Shown piece by piece: positions 24,401-35,794 of a stretch of DNA of 50,700 nucleotides. Where the stretch lies: the NCBI GenBank assembly GCA_022497145.1, contig MU386007.1:1-50700 (forward strand), in the 5' to 3' direction. The translations under genes and the position numbers were made by a program. The notes under the pieces were generated by a model. That model searched no databases. It saw only the letters and a program-made list of their open reading frames with translations, and was not told the DNA's origin. Numbering within the stretch: position 1 is the first letter of the stretch; the number at the start of each line of letters is the position of its first letter. This DNA comes from Rostrohypoxylon terebratum (lineage: Eukaryota; Ascomycota; Sordariomycetes; Xylariales; Hypoxylaceae).

Positions 24401-25484
24401 TCAGCTCCTTAGCTTTGTCACCTATAACCGAGGTCACGCATCGATGTCCCGAATTAGTTTGCTTGTCATCTGAAGGTTCAAAAGGTTAATATCTCTCTAA
24501 TCTAAATAACCAGACCGTTTCCTACCTCAGCCGATGCTTTGCTCCTCTCGTTTCATCGCGGCGTATTCCTTTTGCTGACATCATCTTGCTTTTCCCTGGC
24601 GCAGCGCCCTACATACAAGCTCCCGCTTGTTGAGCTCAACCTGATCGATCCGCAAATCCTGCCGGTCTCGGTGAGCTGACACCGACCCAGGGCTGAGCCG
24701 CTGAGGGCTGCCATCTAGCCTTCAAGCTTGCTAGTTGGGGGAGAATAGAAATCCTTGTACAGGCGATCTACTGAGACATTGTCGCATAAGTTGGTGACCC
24801 CCAATTTCGTTGGTCTGTCAATGTCAACCACACGATATACATCCATACATCCACCTATCTAGCCAGCCATTCCTCAACTGTTTGGTCACCGCTATCCACT
24901 AGGTATACGCTATTACCAACTTACTACCCTATTGGCGGATCCTCGCAACTCTGGAACGGGTACCCGACACCCATGGATTCCAATTCCAACGACCACGATA
25001 GGTTCCTACAAGGTTCCTACAAGGTAGCATCTCAGCTTGTACCTGGTCTATCTGCTTGGCCCCCCACTCCCTAACTTTTCCGATGAGATCCACCTTTGTA
25101 TCTGCACATGGTATTGAAGATAATCATAGCCTCAACCGCATTGCCGCTTAAACCCGTTTAATGAAGCCGAAGTACACGTCGGTTGTCTATCCACCTCGGC
25201 CATGGGCATCCTGTTTAGCGGATATTGAGTGCGCCAGCCAATGGCGTTTTACCGGACCTGCTATGGAGTTCCCTACCTAGTCCGGTCTTTCATTATCAGC
25301 TTACAGATCGTCTGTTCATATTTAACCCATGCCAGACTCTTACGGACATCTTGCTAACTATGTATATTTTACGCTAGTTTCCCATTCCTTCTGTCGCGTA
25401 TTCTGAGAGTTTAAACGGAACCCGGCCTTGCGTCAGCGTACGATCCCTTCGACTCCTCGTTGTCTTGCTTTTTTTGCTGGAATT
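21413..25484. other. Gene-poor region of about 4 kb
   Basis: No frame here shows a recognisable domain or good splice partners. Scattered TAGGTA/CCTAGG words occur. The last part (about 24,250-25,480) is pyrimidine-rich and probably contains the promoter and leader of the carrier gene starting at 25485; an 11-bp direct repeat (GGTTCCTACAA) lies near 25,001-25,023. No RNA gene was identified. Confidence 0.5.
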
Positions 25485-26568
25485 ATGAGCTCCAACACTC
25501 TGAAGCAAGCTGCGGAAGCCGCGCGAACCAAGTCGTCCACCATGGGTAAGCAAGGTTCGGAGACCGTTGCCGCCGTGGGCAACGACTTCCTGCACACCCC
25601 GATTATGCGGGCGGCTTTGCCCTTCATTAACGGAGGCGTCTCTGGAATGGTTGCCACAACAGTTATCCAGCCCGTGGATATGATCAAAGTCAGGTTGCAA
25701 CTTGCGGGAGAAGGTGTTGCCACCGGACCTAAACCTACTCCGCTGTCAGTTACACGAGATATCCTTGCGCAAGGCAAGGTCCTTGACTTATACACCGGAC
25801 TGTCAGCAGGCCTTCTCCGTCAAGCTGTCTACACCACAGCAAGACTAGGATTTTTTGACACTTTTATGAAAGGTCTGGCAACACGGGCTCAAGAGAAGGG
25901 TACCAAGATTGGCTTTGTTGAGAGGGCGAGTGCTGGTCTTGCAGCAGGAGGAATAGCAGCGTTCATCGGAAATCCGGCCGATCTCGCTCTCATCCGAATG
26001 CAATCGGATGGTCTCAAACCTATTGCTGAGAGGAAGAACTATAAATCTGTTATTGATGCGTTGACGTCGATCGTGAAGTCCGAAGGCATTACCGCACTCT
26101 GGGCGGGCGCAGCGCCAACGGTAGTCCGAGCCATGTCGCTCAATCTGGGTCAATTGGCGTTTTTCTCGGAGGCTAAGTCTCAACTAAAAGCGAAGACCGA
26201 TTTGTCGGCTAAATCACAAACCTTAACAGCCAGCGCCATCGCTGGCTTCTTCGCATCTTTCTTCAGCTTGCCTTTCGACTTTGTGAAGACAAGGTTGCAG
26301 AAGCAGCAGCGCGGCCCTGACGGCAAGCTTCCATACAAGAGCATGACGGACTGCTTCGTCAAAGTCGCGAGACAGGAAGGTCTAACGCGTTTCTACCGTG
26401 GATTTGGCACGTATTACGTGCGTATCGCCCCCCACGCGTAAGTTGAATTCCCATCCCTTGAACCCCTTTCCGAGGATCGGACCCACATGGCGATAATGCG
26501 CGCTAACGTCATTCCGTAGCATGGTAACCCTAATCGTCGTGGACTACCTTGGTTGGCTGACGAGATGA
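25485..26568 (+). CDS. Mitochondrial 2-oxoglutarate/malate-type carrier (333 aa)
   Basis: Two exons, 25485-26437 and 26520-26568 (1,002 nt), with an 82-bp intron (GTAAGT to CGTAG). The frame is open upstream to 25428 but without ATG, so the start is ATG 25485 (MSSNTLKQAAEAARTK). Three carrier repeats carry QPVDMIKVR, NPADLALIR and LPFDFVKTR. The degenerate second signature (ADLALIRMQ) and the GLSAGLLRQAVYTTARLGFF segment are typical of the oxoglutarate/malate and dicarboxylate carrier branch (SLC25A11-like). It would exchange 2-oxoglutarate for malate across the inner mitochondrial membrane. The second exon supplies only the last 16 residues. Exact substrate is inferred from family resemblance. 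Confidence 0.88.
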
Positions 26569-27183
26569 TTGGCGGACCGAACCCAGTCCGATAACCACAG
26601 TACCTATATGTTCTTGTTCATCTGTATCTTGACAAAAATATGTCTATCTATGTAAAGGAAGCGTACGAGGCGTTTGAATGGCTTTAACACGGAGTATCGT
26701 CATGACGTTTACGGCGGGGAAATGATCGGTAATACCATTCGTATATAGTTTATACTAGCTTTCATATAATTACATTGCGCCTTACGTCGAAATGCAAAGC
26801 TACTTTTATTATCCATCTTAACTCTCTACTAGGTAGGTATTGCTGAACCGATTTGGTGTAGCCGCCTATCTGTATCAACTCCCTGCAACCTCGTGTAAAA
26901 CCTTGACGACCGATATAGGCAATCTCGATAACAGGGGATGTAACTGGCCAGCCTAAGATCTAGGACCAACTGCATAAGCTGTCTAGCTCTATTTCTAAGA
27001 TCTCACATCGAATTATTAATTATGACTATGGAAATGTTCCGAAGTGCTAGCGTAACATGTGCGTAAGCGAGAACGGTGAGGTATTTTGTCATGCTTAGAT
27101 ATCCTGTATTCCGCGCCGACATCCATTTTTTAAATCTATCCTATCTAGCGGTCTGAGTTTATCTGGACAATTGGTTTTAAGTC
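26569..27183. other. Convergent intergenic region
   Basis: About 615 bp between two converging 3' ends. AT-rich; a short TAGGTAGGT stretch near 26,832. Nothing else seen. Confidence 0.55.
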
Positions 27184-28461
27184 TTATGGTAACGCGGCCT
27201 TCTTGGTGCAGATGACCCAGTTCAGGTATCCGCAGGGCCAAAGGAAACGCTCGCGGCCGCTCTTGATCTCCCAGCCGTCGCAGTCGGCGCCGCAGGTACG
27301 TAGGAGGGCTTCGACCTCGTCGGGGGTACGGGTGCGTAGAGAGGAGATTATGCCGTCGAAGGTTAGGACGAAGGGGACTACTGGGAGAGGGTAGATGAAG
27401 AGGAGACGTAGGGGAGACCACCAGTAGAGGAAGGGCGCGATTAGCAGGATGAAGAAGCCGAAAAGGATGCAGGTGGTGAAGCCGGAGAGGGTACGTTCTT
27501 GGAGTTCGAAGATACTAGGTAGGCAGGGTAGGTTAGTACTCGTGATCTTTCATAAGCTGTTTACCTGTCCGTGGACAAGTAGGTAGGGCTGGCGAATGCT
27601 TACCCAAATCCCTCGCTGGTCTCGAGCGTGTTCTTTAAGATGGCGCGCGCAAGGTTATCGTCGAAATGGTGGAACGCTAGATTGAAGAGTCTGAATATTC
27701 CCTTCCCGTCCTTGTTCTCTTTTCCATATTGTCGCATCAGCTCAACGGGTGCGGCGGAAGCGTCGACAGGGCGCGCGACGTAGCTTAGATGCTCACTCTG
27801 CCGGCTCGCTTCCTCCCAAGACTCGACATTTGGGTGTAGGTCCGTAAGCACGAAGTCTACGGCCGCAGACCTCGGCGCGGTAGAAGTGGCAGTGGTGGAG
27901 GAGATGGAGTTAGAGAGTTGTTCGTTCAACGCACGCTCGATAAAAGGCGTAGGGCCCCCCGCGCCTGCGCAGAAGTCGATGTAGGTGTGCTGCGACACAG
28001 ATGCGCCGAGCACGCGACGCAAGATCGCGGCCACGAGAGTGGCGGGGCTGCTGGGCTGTAGCAGCGGAAGGTGCGTGGTCCAGGCATGTGTCAGACCGAT
28101 CTGGACGTAGCTGCGGAGGAACGAGGGGAACCTAGAAGCAGAAAATTACCCGTTAGAGACACATCTTGCATGTAGGTGAGCGAGGATGATCGTAGACCTG
28201 CAGCGTCACTGGGATAGTAAGACGTCAGGCGTGGATCTTGTTGGATTTGGCCGCCAAAAAATGTTGTTGACCCAACGCCCCGGTGCGGCTCGTACGACGG
28301 ACCAGCCAATTGGGGATGTCGAAGTGCGGACTTCCGGTGTTATAGTGCTTATGGGTTCTGGGCTATAGGCTTGGCTTAGCACAGCTTATATCTACTTCTA
28401 CTTACCACGGTTGATCGTCGATCTCCCAGAGATGCATTCGGGGGATCCAAGGTGTAGCCAT
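27184..28461 (-). CDS. Membrane-linked methyltransferase-like protein (304 aa)
   Basis: Three exons: 28461-28406, 28131-27604 and 27514-27184 (915 nt). Introns are 273 bp and 89 bp, both starting GTAAG and ending CTAG. Residues 69-80 (YIDFCAGAGGPTP) form a class I SAM-binding motif I; FVLTDLHPN and FRLFNLAFHHFDD look like later motifs of that fold. After residue 195 come hydrophobic stretches (LFGFFILLIAPFLYWW, then another around LLFIYPLPVVPFVLTF), and the C-terminus ends CGYLNWVICTKK. The N-terminus MATPWIPRMHLWEIDDQPW is typical of a fungal group of uncharacterised proteins of this build. Substrate is unknown. The gene diverges from the P450 at 29152. Confidence 0.75.
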
Positions 28462-29151
28462 TTTATGATCAAATTGAGTTTATCGTTATTATTAAAATGG
28501 TTAATTTGTTGATAGCCGTAGCTGACTTGCTGTAGGTCAATTGACTTTAGTAGGCAGATAGGTAGCTTCGTAAGCCTGTGGAGAGCTACAGTACCTGTGG
28601 ATTGGTATGCAAAAAAAGGAGAGTAAAGAAACTAGAAAGGAAACTAAAAGGGAAAGCCAGAGACGCTAATTAGCAGAAGAGACGATCTCTCTTTGCTATC
28701 ATTATCGTCATCGCAACTGCCTCGTGATCGACGTTGGGGGATCGCATTTGCGCAGTTTTGAATTGGGACACATCCCACAATTCCAGGGGTAAGAAAGCTA
28801 ATAGTACAGGAGCTACAGGAGCTAGGGGAGCTTGGAAGCTGCGAGCTACCCTAAACCACTAACAAACCAATCAGATCACCAAGATATAGCGGATCATGTC
28901 CCTGCGTACAGAAAAAATAGGGGCTCCTACATAATCCTGCATCATAATTGTAGGGCTGAAACGGTGATGTGAAGCCCCCTAACAGAAAGACAGATCATAG
29001 CGTCATGCCGTCGACCAATGAGAAGAAATCAGTTTTTTCTGACGTCGACTTGACCAAGTCCAACTTTGTTCAACTTTATTACCTATCCATCTCCTTCATT
29101 GATCTTCTTTATTGACCATGTATAATATGAAATTGGAACAATCGTCGGTAC
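28462..29151. other. Divergent promoter region between the methyltransferase-like and P450 genes
   Basis: About 690 bp shared by two gene starts. Contains A-rich and GAGCTA-rich short repeats near 28,800-28,840. No known operator recognised. Confidence 0.5.
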
Positions 29152-30788
29152 ATGATTATCATGGCGCTATTGGAAGGATCTGCGTCTCTATGGTTTGGGC
29201 TTCTCGGCGCCCTCCTCTTCTATCATTTCATTTTCCGGACTCCGACAATTCGACGAAACGGAATTCCTTTGAGGTGGGCATACCCTAATTCTCTATTTCC
29301 AATATATAACAACAAGTTAACGACCGATGCTACAATACTAGGAAGCCTCCGAACACCTTGCCAATCATTGGTAACGGGATTTTGTTTCTTCAACCAAGGC
29401 AGAAGCTATTCTCCTGGTTCGTCAAATGTGAGAGGCAGTTTGGCTACGAGACATTCCAGATCAGTGTCCCCACATTGCCTCCAGGTGTAGTAATCAATGA
29501 CCCCAGAAATTTAGACTACATCTTCAAAAATGAGTGCATGTTTTCTAAGGGTGACCTTTTCAAGAGGCTCTCCTGGGATTTATTTGGATACGGGATCATC
29601 AACGTCGACGGCGAACTGTGGAAGACCCAGAGGAAAGCCGGGCTAGCATTCCTCAACGCGTCTAACCTGCGGGTCTTGACAGAGATCGCGCTACCGCGTT
29701 ATCTTGGCCACGCTGTCGATCATCTACGAGCGAGAGCACATGCTGGTACCGTCGTTGATTTACAGAATGTGTTCCATGAAATCACAAGCCAGCTTATGGG
29801 AAAGATGGCCTATGATATGGAAATGCATGCCGATGATGATTTTACCCTTGCATTTGACTATGCGTCGGGCGTAACGACCGAGCGCTTTCAAAACCCTTTG
29901 TGGTTTATCACTGAACCATTCACTGGCTTCCAGTTCCGGAGGGCTCTACATACAATCCGCACCTTCGGCCATGGAATAGTAAGTAGTGCCGCCAATACGA
30001 GCAAGAAAGCCCAAGCTACTCGCCCCGGTTTCGAGTCGGCTTCCGACAGACTCGACGAAGTATCAGGCAGTCTAATTCAATCGTTGTTGGACGTCTTCGG
30101 CGATGATCAAAAATTAGTATCTGACGCTGCCCTGAATTATCTTTCTGCTGGCAGAGACACCGTCGCACAAGCGCTCACATGGTGTATGTATCTGCTCATG
30201 CAGCACAGATACGTTGCTGGGAAGATCCGAAACGAAGTTAGAGCTTCGTTGGGAGACTCAGCAGAGCTATTTATAATGACGAATGAGAGCGAACATGGAA
30301 AGGTTAATTCGACCGTTTTCACCCCAACATCACTACCATACACCATGGCGACATTTTACGAAGCACTGAGATTATATCCACCGATTCCTTTTGAGATCAA
30401 GCAATGCGAAAAGGCAACCACTTTACCAGACGGCACTTTTCTCCCGGAAAAGTCCATAACCTTTTGGTGCACTTGGGCTATGAATCGATCAAAAATTAGC
30501 TGGGGGGAGGACGCCGAATCCTTTAGTCCTGAGAGGTGGCTTACAAACGATGGCAAGCTGGTCACAAAGAGTGCTGCCGAATTCCCGGTGTTTAACGGTG
30601 GCTCGCGCTTATGTCTCGGGAAGCGAATGGCAGAGCTCCTAGCTGCACAGGTCATCGCTACGATGGTTCTTCTATTCGATTTCATGCCACATTACGAAGG
30701 TGAGAGAATCAGCAAGAGCAGTCTGACTTTGCCGATGAAAGGGGGACTACCATGTCTCGTGAAACCTAGAACATTCGATCCGAGATAG
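29152..30788 (+). CDS. Cytochrome P450 (522 aa)
   Basis: Two exons, 29152-29273 and 29342-30788 (1,569 nt), with a 68-bp intron. ATG 29152 is used; ATG 29161 is also possible. A membrane anchor lies at about residues 12-30, followed by the proline-containing hinge NGIPLRKPPNTLP. The I-helix AGRDT is at 310-314, the ExxR pair is E381/R384 (EALRLYPP) and the heme loop is FNGGSRLCLG with Cys465. The segment FGYGIINVDGELWKTQRKAG is typical of the fatty-acid/alkane hydroxylase-like clan (CYP52/CYP86-like, including CYP63 and similar fungal families). All key residues are present, so it should be an active ER-bound monooxygenase. The precise CYP family and substrate are not determined. Confidence 0.9.
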
Positions 30789-31618
30789 TAATGACCGGCT
30801 ATAAAACCCAACCCAGTAATATATCGGTCATACATCCACATCTAATCATTATCGGTATGATATCTTACCTGTCACGGGAATACGCGCCGTCGAACTCTTG
30901 AACGGATCCCGATACGTCGTGCAATTGGGTGAGTAGCTTCGTCTAGTTGTATATTCTACGTCCAAGTGAGATCTTATCATGAGGTGCTCGTATAGAGAAG
31001 CCAATCGACCCTAAGCTCCAGGGATCTTTTGATCAATTACGCCGTATTTTCCACAGCTCTGTCAGATTCAAAAGGCATCGTTCGTATCTACCGTGGAACC
31101 TAGGATCCTTCTCACTAGCCCTGCAGATCTATAGCAAAAAAGGATGGTCAAATATTTCAGCAGGATATTCCAAGTCTGGGGTACAGCCCATGAGATACGC
31201 CCTACCGACAGCCGTGATTGAGGCTCTTCTCAAAGCTCTCAACAGTGCTAGTTCATTGGCTTCTCTGCCTTAAAGGATTGCATCCCACCATGCGTCTCCT
31301 GCCCAGTAGAAGCATAGTTAGAACATTCGATGGGACGAAATCTCATGTATAATAATCATGGATGACATAGGGTTAAGCTGCCTTAAGTCGTGTTAGGAAG
31401 GTGACTCGCCGTGGGTCATCCTCCAAGTACTTGATGACTGATGGATGACGGCTGCTTGGGTTGATTGCTTTAGGGATAAAAGGGCAATGCGCACCTCGAG
31501 TAGCGGAATTTCCCTTAAACAATCCTCCAACAACCCGACGATTTCACGCAATTTTCTTCGCACGAAGTATTTACAAACAAAAGGGAAACCCTCCTCGGCC
31601 GCTCCAAAATCACCGAAA
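30789..31618. other. Intergenic region with an ATG-less open frame
   Basis: About 830 bp. A plus-strand frame stays open for 96 codons from 30983 to the TAA at 31271-31273, without an early ATG; a GTGAGT donor near 30,929 and an ATAG acceptor near 30,996 could join it to an upstream open stretch. No homology recognised, so it is not called as a gene. Confidence 0.35.
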
Positions 31619-31876
31619 ATGCAGTTCTCCATCTCTCACGCCTTCATGGCCACCCTCGCTTTGCTAGCAGCCCAACAAGCAATCGCTATCCCAGTTGCAG
31701 AGCCTGAGCCTGAGCCAGTTTGCTGCTGGGTCTCCGATAAGTTGGTAAGACATAATGGTTGTTTCCTACTATTCCAATTATTCTTCCGGCTCCGTTTCTT
31801 TGTCTCGACAGAGGTTTAATCATGTGTAATTATTCTAAGTTAGCTAACAATGATTCAACAGTGCGTGGCATGCTAG
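31619..31876 (+). CDS. Small secreted cysteine-rich peptide (46 aa)
   Basis: Two exons, 31619-31744 and 31862-31876 (141 nt); the 117-bp intron starts GTAAGA and ends TTCAACAG with a GCTAACA branch site. Without splicing the frame runs on into a hydrophobic tail that looks like intron translation. Residues 1-23 form a clean signal peptide (MQFSISHAFMATLALLAAQQ then AIA). The mature part begins with an acidic/proline repeat (VAEPEPEPEP-like) and ends CCWVSDKLCVAC, with four cysteines in 12 residues. Possible roles are a secreted effector-like or signalling peptide; the last four residues also fit a CaaX pattern. No Kex2 (KR) site is seen. The splice choice rests on motifs only. Confidence 0.55.
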
Positions 31877-32287
31877 ACAACTTATACACGCAGAGAAGTC
31901 AGAGTTGATGAGTCGTATGGGCGGTCTGTAGGACAATAAACATGGTTGAGGACAGCATTGAGCGCACCTTAGACATCGTGAATGCTTCCTGAATTCTTAG
32001 TTCCTTCTTAGACCGTCGAACATCCGTGACTTGGTCAAACTGGTATTCATCACATCAGTAAAGATTTAACTGTACTTTTGTCATGTATTTCAGTGGTAAA
32101 CTAGATATATCGAAATCGATTTGTGAATGATAATAAATCTACTTGGCAAATTTCCTCCATCATCACATTTTTACCTTTCTCTTCTACATCACACACCACC
32201 ATTTCCATTCTACCTTCAGATTGACTTTACCATTTTTCCACTTATCAAGGCCTACTCATATGCCACGATTCAACTTCAACTGTCGAC
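31877..32287. other. Intergenic region
   Basis: About 410 bp, ending in a pyrimidine-rich leader before the amidoligase-family gene. Nothing else seen. Confidence 0.5.
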
Positions 32288-33659
32288 ATGGACTTGGCTA
32301 ATCAACAGCCACCCGAGGGTGATGATGTAGTTCCCGCTCCGGTCACAAAGTATGAGAAAATCATCGAATCCCCGGATGACAGCAAGGGCTCCCTGACTTT
32401 CGGTATCGAAATTGAATTCGTGGTCCCCATCTTGAGAAGTGGCGTCCCAGACCCGTTCCCATCCGACAGACGTCCGGTGTTCAAGTATCCCGATTATTCG
32501 AATGCCAGCGGGCTGATCTTTTATGAGCTCCGAAAGGTATGCGACATCCCGTTTCGTCTCGACACAAATGACTCTTACTATGAGCCTCACCGCAAAGTCG
32601 TCCGCTACGATACGTGGCGCATTGTGCGAGATCCCTCTGTGAAGTATAAAGGCACCCGCGGTGAGTACTCATGGGCTGGGCGAGAGATCACATCCGAGGT
32701 GTTCAAATCCGACAATCCTCAGCACTACACCGAGCAGATCACCAAGGCCTGCCGTGCACTCCGACAACTTCGCGTCCATCTAAACCAAACAACTTCGCTT
32801 CACGTCCATGTTGGCCTCGGAGACGAACCCTTCAGCCTCCTCACGATCAAGAAAGTTATCGCGTTGATTCTAGTTGCAGATGCCATGTTGCTGGGGCTTC
32901 ATCACCCTGCGCGCCTCGACAGTCCCTACTGCAAACTAGTTTCTCGTTGTTCTTCGCTTGGCAGATGGACATCTCCCCTCTCGCAGGCCCAGAAAGAATC
33001 AATGAGAAAGCCCATTACTGCGTCTATGGCCAGATTCATTCCGGACATCACTGCTACTACTGATCAAGTTCTTCAGGTTAGTAATCAAGATCACCATTTC
33101 TACTCTCTTAATTTACTTGCCTGAGAATTATTGACACTAACTCTGTGATTTGGTATAGATCGGCTCAGTCTAGGAGACTGAGAGCTTGGAGGAGTTGGCA
33201 CGTGTGATGAACGATCCAGATTATTATGGGTAAGCTTCTATCACTCCATTTGCAATGCAGCCTACACGTCAATGCTAACCCTTGTGGTACTGCAGATACT
33301 TTCGAGGTACCGTCTCATTTGCCCGATTCCTACCCGAGGATGGCATAGGAGGTAATACCCAAACGATCGAGTTCCGACAGATGGAAGGTTGCCTCGACCC
33401 CGACCACATCATCCACTGGGCAAAGGTCTGCATGGCCATCGTCGACTTCGCGAGACTCGCTGAACCGGAGAAGTACAAGGACCTCATGGAAAAGCTGATG
33501 GTGGAGGAGATCCCGTTCTCGGTGTTCGATCTACTCCTCTATCTCGGTTTGGAGAAGGAAGAGAAGTTCTTCAGAGGCAAGGTGAAGAGATACGAATCAA
33601 ACGTGGACTTTTACGAGGGAGAGGGCTCGGGAGGCCTTTTTGTTCCTGAGATGAAGTGA
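32288..33659 (+). CDS. Putative amidoligase-family protein (about 402 aa), possible in-frame stop
   Basis: Three exons: 32288-33076, 33174-33229 and 33296-33659 (1,209 nt) if the acceptor CTAG at 33173 is used. The motifs TFGIEIEFV near the N-terminus, SLHVHVG in the middle and TQTIEFRQMEG near the C-terminus mark the fungal Amidoligase_2 group, related to the glutamine-synthetase/ATP-grasp-like COOH-NH2 ligase fold. The substrate is unknown. The first AG after the intron's CTAAC branch site is TATAG at 33158; using it gives IGSV followed by a TAG stop at 33171-33173, then an open frame that continues the domain. So the gene either uses the later CTAG acceptor or carries a nonsense mutation. 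The second intron (33230-33295) is clean. Confidence 0.75.
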
Positions 33660-35794
33660 GATGATTGCAAGTGGCATTCTGAGAAGGTTTCATGTATCGA
33701 TGTTTTTTCACTTCCAAAAGAGGGCTTAGGAGGTGAAGCCAGAGTAGGTACCTGGCTTTCGAGCAAACTAAATCAAAGCCTTCGTCTGGCTACCATGAAT
33801 CGAATTTTTATGATCTTAGAGGTACTCTGTTGCCATCACCACATACCTTGCGATAACTCTATGCCGTGTGTTATCGCTCTAAACTTCTAGTGATGGATAT
33901 TTGAGATAAGAAAAAAACGCAGAGATTCATATTAGAAGCATTGTCCATTCTAAATCAAACGATATTGGATCTTATCGTCTCATTCCTGTCTCCGAGATAG
34001 AACCACAGAGCCAAAAATAGCATGTTGGGTACCTACAGTAGTTTTTTCCTTGAGGAAAATGTCAATAATCAACAAACTCTACATCATGTCTACTCGTCCC
34101 TAGCCCTCGATTTTGGGTATCAGCACCCCCAATGGGCTTTTAAATACGAAATAAATATTTAATCAATAGAATAACTTGTTTACTACTCTTCTTGGTTCAT
34201 TCTCCATGTTTAAAGTCCGTTATGTTACTTGCAAGTTGCTTGGAAGCGCTTATGTAATCTTACTTAGGTCAGCTATTAACCTAAGGAGTGCCCCCTTTGA
34301 TTACCTAAGCTTAGGGATATTACCTGAACTCCTAGTTTGTAAAATAAGGAGCCTCCAGGGCTTTTGATTTTGATAGATTACAGATATAAACCATATTTTT
34401 ATTAGCTCGGATATCGTATAGACTTATGTACATCTACGTGTTCAAAAGAATTAATACAGTACAACTTAACATGCGAGCTTACACGATCATGCTTACTTAA
34501 GCTGCTAGGTTAGGTACTAGGTAGGTACATAGTTGTGGACGATAGTTTTCTTATAAAGCAAGTGATATAAAATAAATGGGTAGGCATGTATTAATTGAAG
34601 TTACGTTCACTATATAGGGGTGAGACGTGTTTGTGCGTGTTGGTTGGGGTTATCTACGTGGCTTAAAGCACGCCTTATACCTGTTGTATAAAGTGCTGTT
34701 AAACCTGTGTAAATGACCTTATTGTATTAAAAGGAAGCTATCTACAAATCTAAGGTCGAGCATAATAAGTAATGCTCTCAACTGTTGCCAGCAGGGGGGG
34801 TGGCACGTGCGTAGGGTTACGACACGTGGTAACACCTGCCTACACTTGGCTGGTATCTACATGTTGACTTTCCATAGGTACAATATCTAGGGGGGCTATC
34901 AAAGACATCTCATCCCGCGGTATCTATTCATATCAAATATCACCACTACTTTAGAACATGTTCCATTTTACTATATGCTACTGGAGTTGCTGTCATATTT
35001 GTCACACGCAACCCGAAACTCCTAGGTCAGGACAATCTTTATACTAGACTGAACAAAGCAAGTCTAAAACCACGAACAAGTTCACAACATTGTGAAACAC
35101 AACTTAACCCTATACCTTAGTGTTGACCTCAATAATTACGAACTCGGTACAAGTATGAAGCTAAACAAAGATATTCATAACAGCTTTAGAAACTAGGTAT
35201 AGTTTCGGTAAATGTTCATATCACCGTAGTGAGCAGGGTATCGACTTCCCATTGTATGCAGATGATTATGGATGTACATGTATCCTCGACGATTTATATA
35301 GGTCGATCAAGCTAGGACTGCCACTTCCAGACGTTTTGATCTCGTAACTCTATCGCCATGAACGCTGAGATTCCTCTTCGTGTCTCGTTCTATGCGGCGG
35401 CGAGCTTGATCACCTAATAAACCTTACTCACTATTATTCGCGGGTCCTTCCCACTGATTTAGATTTTCTATTTGTTCTGCCTCCTCGAAGACTCCCACCA
35501 CAACTTCTTCATTACACTCTCCCAGGGATCTAAACCCCAAGCTCCCTTCAACTCTTCACCCTCCACTCTACCTTGGCAACCAACCAAGATCTTCTCTACC
35601 TCTACAACCCTCGTAAGGTCTATCATCTGATAGATTCTTTACTTTTCACTTCTCTTGTAACAAACTCGGAATTCCACTCGCCTTACCAATTTCTTCGAGT
35701 CGCGTAGTTGTATCCGCGCATCCCAAAATCAGGCCACCCCTGAGCACCCCAAGTACGCAAGATCACCAGTCAACGTCTATTCCTTGCCGCAATC
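33660..35794. other. Gene-free region of about 2.1 kb
   Basis: AT-rich DNA with several TAGGTA/ACTAGGTAGG words (for example near 34,508-34,530). A 63-codon frame at 34176-34367 lacks protein-like character. The final 300 bp are pyrimidine-rich and probably lead into the gene at 35795. Confidence 0.5.
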
